From: Spirochaetaceae bacterium
GTDB taxonomy: Bacteria > Spirochaetota > Spirochaetia > UBA9216
Direction of reading: 5' to 3'
Length of the DNA stretch: 22,964 nt
Assembly (NCBI GenBank): GCA_028527945.1
Contig: JAQQAK010000449.1
Location: 1-22,964, forward strand
In this document: positions 15,008 to 22,583 of the stretch, one piece after another
How the letters are laid out: each line of letters opens with the position of its first letter
How positions within the stretch are numbered: position 1 is the stretch's first letter
The notes under the pieces: generated by a model
Told to the model about the DNA's origin: nothing
What the model saw: the letters and a program-made list of their open reading frames with translations, nothing else
Database searches by the model: none
Made by a program: the position numbers and the translations under genes

Positions 15008-16521
15008 AAAAGGTCCGTAATATTATCACCGTTCTGCTTGCAGTAGTTGCAGCTGCATCAATTCCGTACTTTTTCATAAATCAGGAATCTATTATAAGCT
15101 ATCTTCAGAGAGTCTTCCCGCTTAAGGTTGATGAAAGATATACAGGCGGAGATATTTCTGCAGAGTTTATTGACCCTTACGGAGATGACAACGGAGATGG
15201 CAGCTTAAGCTATCCTGCATATGAACAGTGGTCTACAGAAGGAACTCTTGATCTGCTAAAGTTTACTATTCACAAGCCGGTCACAGACGGTAAATGGACA
15301 AGCCTGCGGGTTTTTCAGCAGCTGGATCTCTGCTTAGCGGGTTTTTCAAATCCGTTATCAGGAGCTGCCGGGTTCTCAAATCCTGTAATCAATATCTATA
15401 TAGATATTGATGGAAGCGCAGGTGGCAGCACAAAAACAGCCAAAAGCCGCGCTGAACTTGTAAGCTTTTCTCCATTAGCACCATGGGATTTTGTTGTATC
15501 TATAAATGGTTTTTCCCAAAAGGCAGATCTATCCTCATTTGACGGCAGCTATCATTCCTCCGTGATGGTATACTCAAGCCCATCAGAAAATTCAATATAT
15601 ATAAGACTTCCACTTGAGAAAAATGGGCTTCTGCCAATTATGGATGGAAGAAAAGTTAGTTATTATGTAGTTGTAGGTGCCTATTCACAGCTAGCACAGG
15701 GAAATTTTATGAATATTAAGACAAGGGGTTCTTCAAGACTTAGACCAAGAGTTTTTGATTACCTTTCGCCAGATGGAGTCGATCAGCACAAGATGTTATC
15801 TTCATGGAATGAGACCAGCCGCTCATACGCAGAGTTAAAACCTGTAACATGGGATCCTGCACAATCTGAAAGCAATAGTATTGCAAATGAAGAACTTGAG
15901 AAACTGAAAAATCTTGCGGAGAAAGAACTTCAATCACAGCCCAGTAAAAAACTTGGAGAAATCTCACAGGAAAACTTAAAAGGAACAGCACTTTTAATAG
16001 AATATTTTAACTACAGTTATTTTAAAGAGGCAGAATCTGAAGCAGACAAGATACTGTCAGAAGAACCTGAAAACGCCATTGCATTAGCCTACAAGGGCTC
16101 AATTACAGCAATGAACGGTGGAAAAGCATCTTCTGTTATAGACTCGGTAAATCTTGTTCAAAAAGCCTATGAAATATTTGACAAAACTGAAGAAGTTGCA
16201 GTTACAGACGAAGAAAAATTAACCCTATACATGAACCGCGGAAATGTCTCAAAAAGTATTCCTGAATCAGTCTTTCTTAAAAGCCTTTCAGGAGCTAAAG
16301 ACTTTGAAAGAGCTGCACAAATATTTCAGACAATGGATGGAGAAAACTCCAGCAAAGCAGCCTCGGCTCTCATTAATGCCGGTGAATGCTATATCCGAGC
16401 AGGCAAAAACACTGCGGCAGAAGTCTGTTTTATAAAAGCATCAAGCATCAGCAGCCTAAGTGCTGCAGACAGATATAAACTTGCATTAAGAGGTTTTATA
16501 CAAACAGCCCCCTCAAATTAA
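15004..16521 (+). CDS. membrane-anchored DOMON-like (glucodextranase-C type) and TPR protein
   Basis: 505 residues. A basic N-terminus and one hydrophobic helix (about 8-25) suggest an uncleaved anchor or signal. Residues 52-280 match the glucodextranase C-terminal module: FIDPYGDDNGDGSLSYP, TLDLLKFTIHK, then GFSNPVINIYIDID. This is a DOMON-related beta-sandwich; such folds bind sugar or haem. Residues 300-500 are helical TPR-like repeats (for example YFKEAESEADKILSEEPENAIALAYKG). It is translationally coupled to the polyferredoxin gene (ATGA overlap, GGAGG in the preceding coding end). Its place in a redox cassette makes haem or another cofactor conceivable, but no ligand is shown by the sequence. 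It appears to end the operon. Confidence 0.78.
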   Translation: MKKVRNIITVLLAVVAAASIPYFFINQESIISYLQRVFPLKVDERYTGGDISAEFIDPYGDDNGDGSLSYPAYEQWSTEGTLDLLKFTIHKPVTDGKWTSLRVFQQLDLCLAGFSNPLSGAAGFSNPVINIYIDIDGSAGGSTKTAKSRAELVSFSPLAPWDFVVSINGFSQKADLSSFDGSYHSSVMVYSSPSENSIYIRLPLEKNGLLPIMDGRKVSYYVVVGAYSQLAQGNFMNIKTRGSSRLRPRVFDYLSPDGVDQHKMLSSWNETSRSYAELKPVTWDPAQSESNSIANEELEKLKNLAEKELQSQPSKKLGEISQENLKGTALLIEYFNYSYFKEAESEADKILSEEPENAIALAYKGSITAMNGGKASSVIDSVNLVQKAYEIFDKTEEVAVTDEEKLTLYMNRGNVSKSIPESVFLKSLSGAKDFERAAQIFQTMDGENSSKAASALINAGECYIRAGKNTAAEVCFIKASSISSLSAADRYKLALRGFIQTAPSN

Positions 16522-16548
16522 AAACACAGAGAAGATTCAGACTACAAC

Positions 16549-16594
16549 GCATCGGAGACTATTTATATTAAGTCTTCGATGCATTTACGTTTTT
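16549..16594 (+). terminator. probable terminator of the redox cassette
   Basis: GCATCGGAGACT (16549-16560) pairs with AGTCTTCGATGC (16571-16582) over 12 positions including one G-U, with a 10-base AT loop, 27 bp after the last stop codon. The T tract (five T at 16590-16594) starts seven bases after the stem, which is less than ideal. Confidence 0.5.
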
Positions 16595-16620
16595 AAGGGG
16601 TTTAAAACCTTATAAGTTGA

Positions 16621-16803
16621 AAAATAACGCTAATAGAAGTAAAAGCGGAAGAACATCTACGAGCAAAAAGCCTGGGCGTGAATCATGACAAGTTTAATAA
16701 TGAAACAGCAAGAAGAACCTATAGGTCCAAGTACCGCGAAAAATCATGGATGACAAATATTCCATTATTTGCGGTAGCAGACATCCTCTCTACACCACAA
16801 TAA
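16621..16803 (+). pseudogene. open frame without start codon, possible gene remnant
   Basis: Sixty codons are open from after a TGA at 16618 to a TAA at 16801-16803, overlapping the 3' end of the convergent glycerate kinase gene by 14 bases. The product reads like a real, basic helical protein (KAEEHLRAKSLGVNHDKFNN, then ARRTYRSKYREKSW) and not like AT-rich noise. The only early non-ATG start is GTG within SLGVNH; there is no ribosome binding site for it. A second frame (16609-16686) gives NNANRSKSGRTSTSKKPGRES, so one frameshift could join the pieces. I do not recognise the family. It may be a decayed gene. Confidence 0.3.
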
Positions 16804-18139
16804 CAATCTGAATATCACAGACGTTTGTATTTGTAGGCCCCGTCATGAGAAGACCGTCAATCTGCCTGAAATAATTATATGAATCGTTATTATCAAGATA
16901 ATCCTGAAGCCGGATTCCCGCAGAACAGCCCTTTTTATATAGAGCAGCAGAAGCAAAGGCTCCAGCGGCATCTGTAGGGCCATCGTTTCCGTCTGTTCCG
17001 CCGGAAAGAAAGTAAATGCCTTGCTCATCTTTTAGTTCACCCAAAAAGGCCAGAGCCATCTCCTGATTTCGGCCTCCTTTGCCATCACCCTTTATGGTAA
17101 CGGTTGTTTCTCCTCCGGCTATTATACAGGCAGGCTTTGGAAGCATTCCAAGCTCCCGGCTGATATCTCTTGCAATTCCAAGATAAAACTTGGCGGCCTC
17201 AGAAGCCTCTCCAGAGATCTGAGAAGACAAAACAATAGTATTGTAACCAAGCTTTTGGGCTTCCTGCTCTGCTGATTTTAATGCGGCAAGATTGGTTCCG
17301 ATAAGGGCGTTTGAGGCCTTATCAAAAACAGAACTACCGGGCTTGGGAGTTTCTGAAATCTCTCCTGCCACCCCCTTCTCAAGTATGGTTCGAACAACTT
17401 CAGGAAGCCTTTCCTTAATTTTATACTTCTCTGTTATAGCACAGGCCTCGGAAAAACTTGAGGTATCCGCGACTGTACAGCCAGAAGCAATTGAATCAAG
17501 ACGGTCTCCAATTACATCAGAAAGAATAAGGCTAAGCGATGTCGCAGGATAAATTGCCTCAGCAAGACGGCCTCCTTTTATTCCTGAAAGATGCTTTCTG
17601 ATAGTATTTATCTCGCTTATTTCTGCTCCGCATTCAAGAAGAAGCTTTGTAGTCTCCTGCTTTTCAGACAAACTGCATTCAAGCTCTGCATCACAATATG
17701 GAGAACAGAGCAAAGCTGAACCTCCTCCGGAGATTAGGTTAATTACAAGAGTATTTTCGTCGGCTGATTTAGCAAGAGAAAGAAGCGTCTCAGCACCCTT
17801 TTTACTGTTTTCATCTGGAACAGGATGACCCGACTCAAGGGTTTTGATAATAGAAAGCTCTTCTGTATGACCGTATTTGACAACAATAAGCCCCTCAGAA
17901 ATTCTGTCCCCAAGAATCTTTTCCATTGCCTTGGCCATTTTTGCGGTTGCCTTGCCGGCACCAATAATAATAAGACGCCTATAATTTGAGAGGTTATATT
18001 CAAGAACTCTTTCTGGCAGGCTAACGCTGAAAATATCTCCATCTAAACTACACTGAGTTAAAAGCATGTTTTCAGGATCTACCCGACGGACACCGGCTTT
18101 AAAAATATTGGTTAATTCTGTGTTGTATTCTCTTGCCAT
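16790..18139 (-). CDS. glycerate 2-kinase (MOFRL / GckA-TtuD type)
   Basis: Cytoplasmic kinase that phosphorylates D-glycerate to 2-phosphoglycerate with ATP, feeding lower glycolysis. From the ATG at 18139, with GGAGG six bases upstream, it has 449 residues, the family's usual length; an ATG at 18151 lies within the binding site. The N-terminal domain shows IIGAGKATAKMAKAME, SGHPVPDENS, LISGGGSALL and NTIRKHLSGIKGGRLA. The C-terminal MOFRL domain shows IAGGETTVTIKGDGKGGRNQE, then LSGGTDGNDGPTDAAGA and a closing TGPTNTNVCD. Single gene, divergent from nfnA and convergent with the redox cassette. No tartronate or hydroxypyruvate genes accompany it, so its glycerate source is unknown. Confidence 0.93.
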   Translation of the reverse strand: MAREYNTELTNIFKAGVRRVDPENMLLTQCSLDGDIFSVSLPERVLEYNLSNYRRLIIIGAGKATAKMAKAMEKILGDRISEGLIVVKYGHTEELSIIKTLESGHPVPDENSKKGAETLLSLAKSADENTLVINLISGGGSALLCSPYCDAELECSLSEKQETTKLLLECGAEISEINTIRKHLSGIKGGRLAEAIYPATSLSLILSDVIGDRLDSIASGCTVADTSSFSEACAITEKYKIKERLPEVVRTILEKGVAGEISETPKPGSSVFDKASNALIGTNLAALKSAEQEAQKLGYNTIVLSSQISGEASEAAKFYLGIARDISRELGMLPKPACIIAGGETTVTIKGDGKGGRNQEMALAFLGELKDEQGIYFLSGGTDGNDGPTDAAGAFASAALYKKGCSAGIRLQDYLDNNDSYNYFRQIDGLLMTGPTNTNVCDIQIVIVV

Positions 18140-18492
18140 ATTTACCTCCATGGTATTTCAATTCTACAAAAGAGAAGTATACATGACAACAAAAAGATTT
18201 TTTTTATTTCATAAAGAGAGTTAATGCTCCTTCTTTCTCATAAAAAATGGCCAATCTTGAATTACTGACAAGAAAATTATTTTTAAAAATCTATTTGATA
18301 ATTTATAACTCTTCGAAAATAGATCTATGAAAAATAAAAAAAAATATATATAACATTATATAAAATAAGAGAAATTTAAAAAATTGAGAGTTAGTCTAAC
18401 TCTTTTTATCACATCACCTATTAGAATAAATATTTATAATAAGGTATATTTTACAGGTTTTATAAAATCGTCCCAAAAGAAGGAGGAACAGA
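18140..18492. promoter_or_regulatory. divergent intergenic region between glycerate kinase and nfnA
   Basis: A very AT-rich stretch of about 350 bp without a supported gene. On the plus strand AGAGTTA-GTC-TAACTCT (18387-18403) is a perfect 7-bp stem followed by TTTTT, and in reverse it is followed by CAATTTTTT, so it could act as a terminator, attenuator or operator. A TATAAT at 18435-18440 could be the nfnA -10, but no good -35 is visible. AGGAGG at 18481-18486 serves the GTG start of nfnA. Confidence 0.35.
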
Positions 18493-19347
18493 GTGAACAT
18501 CATTTTAGAAAAAAAGAAACTTTCAGAGCAGGTATATATGATGAAATTTTCTGCTCCATTAATTGCGGAAAAACACAAAGCTGGTCAATTTTTGATCATT
18601 CAGCTGAACAAAGATACAGGAGAACGTATCCCTCTAACTATAGCTGATTCTGATAAAGAAAATGGAACTATCACAATTATTTTCCAGACTGTCGGAAAAA
18701 CAACAATGGAACTGGCAGAACTTAATCCGAATGATTATATCGAGAATGTCATAGGCCCGTTAGGAGAACCTACCCATATTTCTAAAAACGGAACAGTTGT
18801 CTGTGTTGGCGGAGGAATAGGAGTTGCCCCACTTCATCCTATTATTCAAGCTTTTAAAACTGCTGGAAATAAAGTAATAAGCATAATAGGCGCAAGAAAT
18901 AAAGATCTATTAATTCTTGAAGACGAAATTAGTAAGTGGAGCGATGAAGTTATCATTTGCACAGATGACGGCTCCGCGGGAATTAAGGCTCTTGTTACAG
19001 AACCTTTGAAGCAGCTTTGCGAACAAGGCGGAATAGATGAGGCAGTCGCAATTGGCCCCCCTATCATGATGAAATTTTGCGCTGAGACAACAAGACCATT
19101 CAAAGTAAAAACAACAGTATCTTTAAATACAATCATGGTCGATGGAACAGGAATGTGCGGAGGCTGCCGTGTTACAGTTGGCGGAGAAACAAAATTTGTC
19201 TGCGTAGACGGTCCAGAATTTGACGGTCACCTTGTAGATTTTGATAACATGATGCTTCGCCATAAGTCTTATACAGAGCAGGAAAAAACTGCGAAAGATA
19301 AGCATGTGTGCAATCTTGATAAAAAAATAAAAGAAATACAAAGCTAA
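18493..19347 (+). CDS. nfnA: NfnA, FAD/[2Fe-2S] subunit of NADH-dependent ferredoxin:NADP+ oxidoreductase
   Basis: 284 residues, GTG start with AGGAGG seven bases upstream. Ferredoxin-NADP+ reductase fold: flavin-binding half with RIPLTIAD, then a nucleotide-binding half opened by VVCVGGGIGVAPLHP. The C-terminal DGTGMCGGCRV...FVC segment holds the [2Fe-2S] site, with Cys222, Cys225 and Cys237; Asp217 is the likely fourth ligand, as this family is known to use an Asp. With NfnB it forms a flavin-based electron-bifurcating transhydrogenase linking NADPH, NADH and ferredoxin. The same fold occurs in sulfide dehydrogenase (SudB) and dihydroorotate dehydrogenase subunit PyrK, but the partner gene decides for NfnA. 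It lies 16 bp from nfnB. Confidence 0.9.
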   Translation: MNIILEKKKLSEQVYMMKFSAPLIAEKHKAGQFLIIQLNKDTGERIPLTIADSDKENGTITIIFQTVGKTTMELAELNPNDYIENVIGPLGEPTHISKNGTVVCVGGGIGVAPLHPIIQAFKTAGNKVISIIGARNKDLLILEDEISKWSDEVIICTDDGSAGIKALVTEPLKQLCEQGGIDEAVAIGPPIMMKFCAETTRPFKVKTTVSLNTIMVDGTGMCGGCRVTVGGETKFVCVDGPEFDGHLVDFDNMMLRHKSYTEQEKTAKDKHVCNLDKKIKEIQS

Positions 19348-19363
19348 ACAGAGAGGAATACTA

Positions 19364-20827
19364 ATGGGAAATAAATCATCAAAGGAACTCCTTGAAGAAA
19401 TAGAAAAATCTGAGCTTTCAGTCAAAGAGCGCTTAGAAATACCTCAAATAGAAATGCCGTGTCAGGATCCTGCTATCCGAAGAACAAACCAGAAAGAAGT
19501 TGCTACCGGATATTCAGAAACAGATGTAAAAGTAGAAGCGGCCAGATGCCTTAATTGTAAAGCAGCACCATGTGTAAAGGGCTGTCCTGTAGGAATAAAT
19601 ATCCCAGGATTTATTAGTAAGGCAGCCGAAGGCAAGTTTGAAGAGTCCCTGCAAATAATAAAGGAATCAAGCCTTCTTCCAGCAGTCTGCGGAAGAGTTT
19701 GTCCACAAGAACTGCAATGTATGGCATATTGTACAGTTGGTAAAAAATACAAAGATCCAATGAAATCTGTAGCAATAGGACGAATTGAACGTTTTGTAGC
19801 AGATTACGAACAGAGTACAGGAAAAACTCAAGTTCCTGAATGCGCTAAGGATAGCGGAAAAAAAATTGCCATAATAGGATCCGGACCGGCAAGCCTTTCT
19901 GCCGCAGCAGATCTTGGAAAATTAGGCCATAAAGTCACCATTTTTGAAGCCTTTCCCAAAGCAGGCGGAGTAATGCTTTACGGAATTCCGGAATTCAGAC
20001 TTCCAAAAGCAATTGTTAACGCTGAAGTTGAAACATTGAAAAAAATGGGAATCAATTTCGAGTTTAATTTTTTAATTGGAAGAACACGTACAATAGAAGA
20101 TCTAATGAAAAAAGATGGCTATAACGCGGTCTTTATTGGAGTAGGCGCCGGTCTTCCTAAATTCATGAATTTACCTGGAGAAAACTTAATCGGTGTATTT
20201 TCTGCGAATGAATATCTAACAAGAGCAAATCTGATGAAAGCTTATGATAGAGGAAATGTAGATACTCCAATTTATAATTCCCAAAAGGTTGCTGTAATTG
20301 GTGGTGGTAATGTTGCAATGGACGCCGCAAGAATGGCTCTTCGTCTTGGTGCTGAAGAAGTCAATATAATTTACAGAAGAACCCGGCTTGAAATGCCAGC
20401 AAGAGCTGAAGAAGTTGAGCACGCAGAAGAAGAAGGAATTAATTTTCTATTTTTAACTAATCCTATTGAAATAAAAGGTGATGATAACGGCAAGGTTAAC
20501 TCAGTTGTCTTTCAGAAATATGAACTTGGAGATTTAGACGAAAGCGGAAGACGCAGTCCTGTTCCTATAGAAGGAGAAACCACCGAACTTGAAATGGATA
20601 CAGTAATTATGGCATTAGGAAATATTGCTAACCCATTAATTACTAAAACAACACCTGACTTAGAAATAAACAAACGCGGAAATATTGTTGTAGACGAAGA
20701 GAACCGAACCTCTGTAAAAGGTGTTTATGCCGGAGGAGATATTGTTCTTGGTGCCGCTACAGTTATTCTTGCAATGGGAGAAGGTCGAAAGGCCGCAAAA
20801 ACTATCCATAAAGATCTTGGAATGTAA
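19364..20827 (+). CDS. nfnB: NfnB, FAD/2x[4Fe-4S] subunit of NADH-dependent ferredoxin:NADP+ oxidoreductase
   Basis: 487 residues, related to the small subunit of glutamate synthase (GltD). The N-terminal ferredoxin-like part carries Cys62, 65, 70, 74 and Cys109, 113, 119, 123 for two [4Fe-4S] clusters. FAD is bound by IIGSGPASLSAAADL (from about 171) and NADPH by VIGGGNVAMDAARMALRLG (from about 311). A late GDIVLGAATVILAMGEG is the second FAD motif. The bifurcating flavin of NfnAB sits in this subunit. No large glutamate synthase subunit is present, which argues against GltD. GAGAGG precedes the ATG and a strong terminator follows. Confidence 0.92.
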   Translation: MGNKSSKELLEEIEKSELSVKERLEIPQIEMPCQDPAIRRTNQKEVATGYSETDVKVEAARCLNCKAAPCVKGCPVGINIPGFISKAAEGKFEESLQIIKESSLLPAVCGRVCPQELQCMAYCTVGKKYKDPMKSVAIGRIERFVADYEQSTGKTQVPECAKDSGKKIAIIGSGPASLSAAADLGKLGHKVTIFEAFPKAGGVMLYGIPEFRLPKAIVNAEVETLKKMGINFEFNFLIGRTRTIEDLMKKDGYNAVFIGVGAGLPKFMNLPGENLIGVFSANEYLTRANLMKAYDRGNVDTPIYNSQKVAVIGGGNVAMDAARMALRLGAEEVNIIYRRTRLEMPARAEEVEHAEEEGINFLFLTNPIEIKGDDNGKVNSVVFQKYELGDLDESGRRSPVPIEGETTELEMDTVIMALGNIANPLITKTTPDLEINKRGNIVVDEENRTSVKGVYAGGDIVLGAATVILAMGEGRKAAKTIHKDLGM

Positions 20828-20866
20828 AACATTTAGACAAAGCCTTAACAGGCTCATGATACAAAT

Positions 20867-20900
20867 AAAAGTCCCCGCAGGAGTAATTGTGGGGACTTTT
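20867..20900. terminator. bidirectional terminator between nfnB and the ABC-2 permease
   Basis: AAAAGTCCCCGC (20867-20878) pairs with GTGGGGACTTTT (20889-20900), 12 positions with one G-U, loop of 10. It ends in TTTT on the plus strand and in TTTTATTT on the minus strand. It lies between convergent genes and can stop both. A smaller AGCCT-TAAC-AGGCT stem is at 20841-20854. Confidence 0.8.
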
Positions 20901-20924
20901 GCTTTATAGGACAAACATCTTTTT

Positions 20925-21662
20925 TTAAAGTGTTTTGTTTTGATTTAATAATATAATATTTGCAAAAAAAGCAAATATACCAATAAGAAAAAGAATTATC
21001 ATACTGCTTACACCATTACTGACTGCTTGATGATTATAAGCTAATCCCAGAAAGGCTTTCATAGCCTGCGTAGCAGGAAGAATCTGGCTTATTTTTATTA
21101 AAAGACTTGGAAGCATAGAAGAAGGAAACATAATACCGCTTAACAGAAGCGATGGCAAAAATATTATCTGCGACAACATTATTGAACTCGATTGCCCTTT
21201 TGCGACAAGCCCAATCAATGTTCCAATTGAAGCGCTTGTAAAAATTAGCAATAGCAAAACTATAAAAAAAGCAAAAATATTCTCAGGAATATCACTTTTA
21301 AAAATTATTGGTGATGTAAAATAAATAACAAGTGAAACAATAAGAATATGAATAAAAGCGCTTAATGTATGCGCAAGAATAGCGATTCCTTTAGATATAC
21401 CATTAACGGAAAAAGCTCTAAAAACTCCCTGTTCTTTCATTGTAACAATAGGAATAGGAATTCCCAGAATCCCGCCCATCGTTATACCGAATATAATCAT
21501 TATAGCTGCAAGGTGACTTTTCATCTCTGGATTTATTCCTGCAAAGACAGCTCCTACAACTAAATAAAATAATAGTGGAACAACATAATAATTTAATAAA
21601 ATACCTTTCTCTCTAATTTCCAGTTTTAATTGTATCTTGAAAAGAGTAATAAATGATTTCAT
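20925..21662 (-). CDS. ABC-2 type transporter permease
   Basis: 245 residues with six membrane helices, the standard size for an ABC-2 (DrrB-like) membrane subunit. After a basic cytoplasmic start (FKIQLKLEIREKGILLNYYVVPLLFY) come helices including GITMGGILGIPIPIVTMKEQGVFRAF, a typical ABC-2 segment with the charged EQG loop, and SQIIFLPSLLLSGIMFPSSMLP. Such subunits form export channels for drugs, lipids or polymers. Its ATG overlaps the TGA of the ATPase gene (ATGA) and GGAGA lies just upstream inside that gene, so the two proteins should be made together. Linkage to a TipAS regulator points to drug export. Confidence 0.87.
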   Translation of the reverse strand: MKSFITLFKIQLKLEIREKGILLNYYVVPLLFYLVVGAVFAGINPEMKSHLAAIMIIFGITMGGILGIPIPIVTMKEQGVFRAFSVNGISKGIAILAHTLSAFIHILIVSLVIYFTSPIIFKSDIPENIFAFFIVLLLLIFTSASIGTLIGLVAKGQSSSIMLSQIIFLPSLLLSGIMFPSSMLPSLLIKISQILPATQAMKAFLGLAYNHQAVSNGVSSMIILFLIGIFAFFANIILLNQNKTL

Positions 21663-22573
21663 TTGTTTTCTCCATTGTTAACAAGCTCAAGAAAGCTTTC
21701 TTCCAGTGAAGGCGGTTCAATTTTCAAATCAATAAGTCTATCATTGTTTTGTTTTACTTTATGAATCAGAGACTCTATTCCGATAGCAATATTTGAGCAT
21801 TCCCAAAAAGAATAAAAGTCATCACTTTTTAGATATTCAGCATTATTGATAATACAATCTTTATTAATACATCCATTTGCTGTTCGTATTGCAATTCTTG
21901 TTTTTATTCTACCAGCTTTTATAACCTCTGAAGGTGTTCCACTTACCGCATTTTTTCCTCTGATAATTATACTTATTCTGTCGCAAAGACATTCTGCCTC
22001 AGCCATATCATGAGTAGCAAGTAAAACTGTAACACCTCTTTTTTTTAGCTCTCGTATCTGTTTATGGAGCTGAGCACGGCCAGGCGCGTCCAGGCCAGCT
22101 GTGGGTTCATCAAGGATTATTACTTCAGGATTATGAATTAACGCAAGAGCAAGATGAAGACGCCGCTGCTGGCCAGTAGAAAGGTTTCCATATTGTTTCT
22201 TCAACAAATCTTCAAGACCAAAATCTGATACAAGATCACTTCTATACCCTGTTTTATGCCAGGTGCAAAATAGTTTAACAGCTTCATCAACAAGAATTTT
22301 TTGGGGCAATGAAGAAGATTGAAGTTGAACTCCCAGCATTTCTCTAACAAACTTTTTGTCTTTTTGAGGATCATATCCGGCAATCTCAATTTCTCCAGCA
22401 TCAGGATGCTTTATTCCTTCTATACACTCCAGGGTTGTAGTCTTTCCAGCTCCGTTAGGCCCAAGAAGACCATAGATTTCACCTTTATTGATTTTAAAAC
22501 TTAATTCATTTACTGCTAAAAAATTATCATATTTTTTTACAAGACTATTTATCGATACAACAATATTATCCAT
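21659..22573 (-). CDS. ABC transporter ATP-binding protein (CcmA/DrrA-like exporter ATPase)
   Basis: One ABC domain followed by a C-terminal extension of about 90 residues, as in DrrA-type exporters; 304 residues from the ATG at 22573. Walker A LLGPNGAGKTT, Q-loop VQLQSSS, signature LSTGQQRR, Walker B VIILDEPTAGLD and switch His in LATHD are intact. The frame opens at a TTG at 22591 inside the previous gene, but AAGGA seven bases before the ATG supports 22573. It lies 10 bp after the stop of the regulator gene, so regulator, ATPase and permease form one unit. Substrate is unknown; an antibiotic is the natural guess from the regulator domain. Confidence 0.9.
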   Translation of the reverse strand: MDNIVVSINSLVKKYDNFLAVNELSFKINKGEIYGLLGPNGAGKTTTLECIEGIKHPDAGEIEIAGYDPQKDKKFVREMLGVQLQSSSLPQKILVDEAVKLFCTWHKTGYRSDLVSDFGLEDLLKKQYGNLSTGQQRRLHLALALIHNPEVIILDEPTAGLDAPGRAQLHKQIRELKKRGVTVLLATHDMAEAECLCDRISIIIRGKNAVSGTPSEVIKAGRIKTRIAIRTANGCINKDCIINNAEYLKSDDFYSFWECSNIAIGIESLIHKVKQNNDRLIDLKIEPPSLEESFLELVNNGENK

Positions 22574-22583
22574 TCTCTTATCC

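Noticed and set aside
15172..15213. EF-hand calcium loop in DPYGDDNGDGSLSY
   Set aside because: The stretch matches the conserved start of the glucodextranase C-terminal module, and no helix-loop-helix surrounds it.
16717..16726. Perfect palindrome ACCTATAGGT as an operator
   Set aside because: It lies between convergent genes, inside the open remnant frame, and ten bases is short enough for chance.
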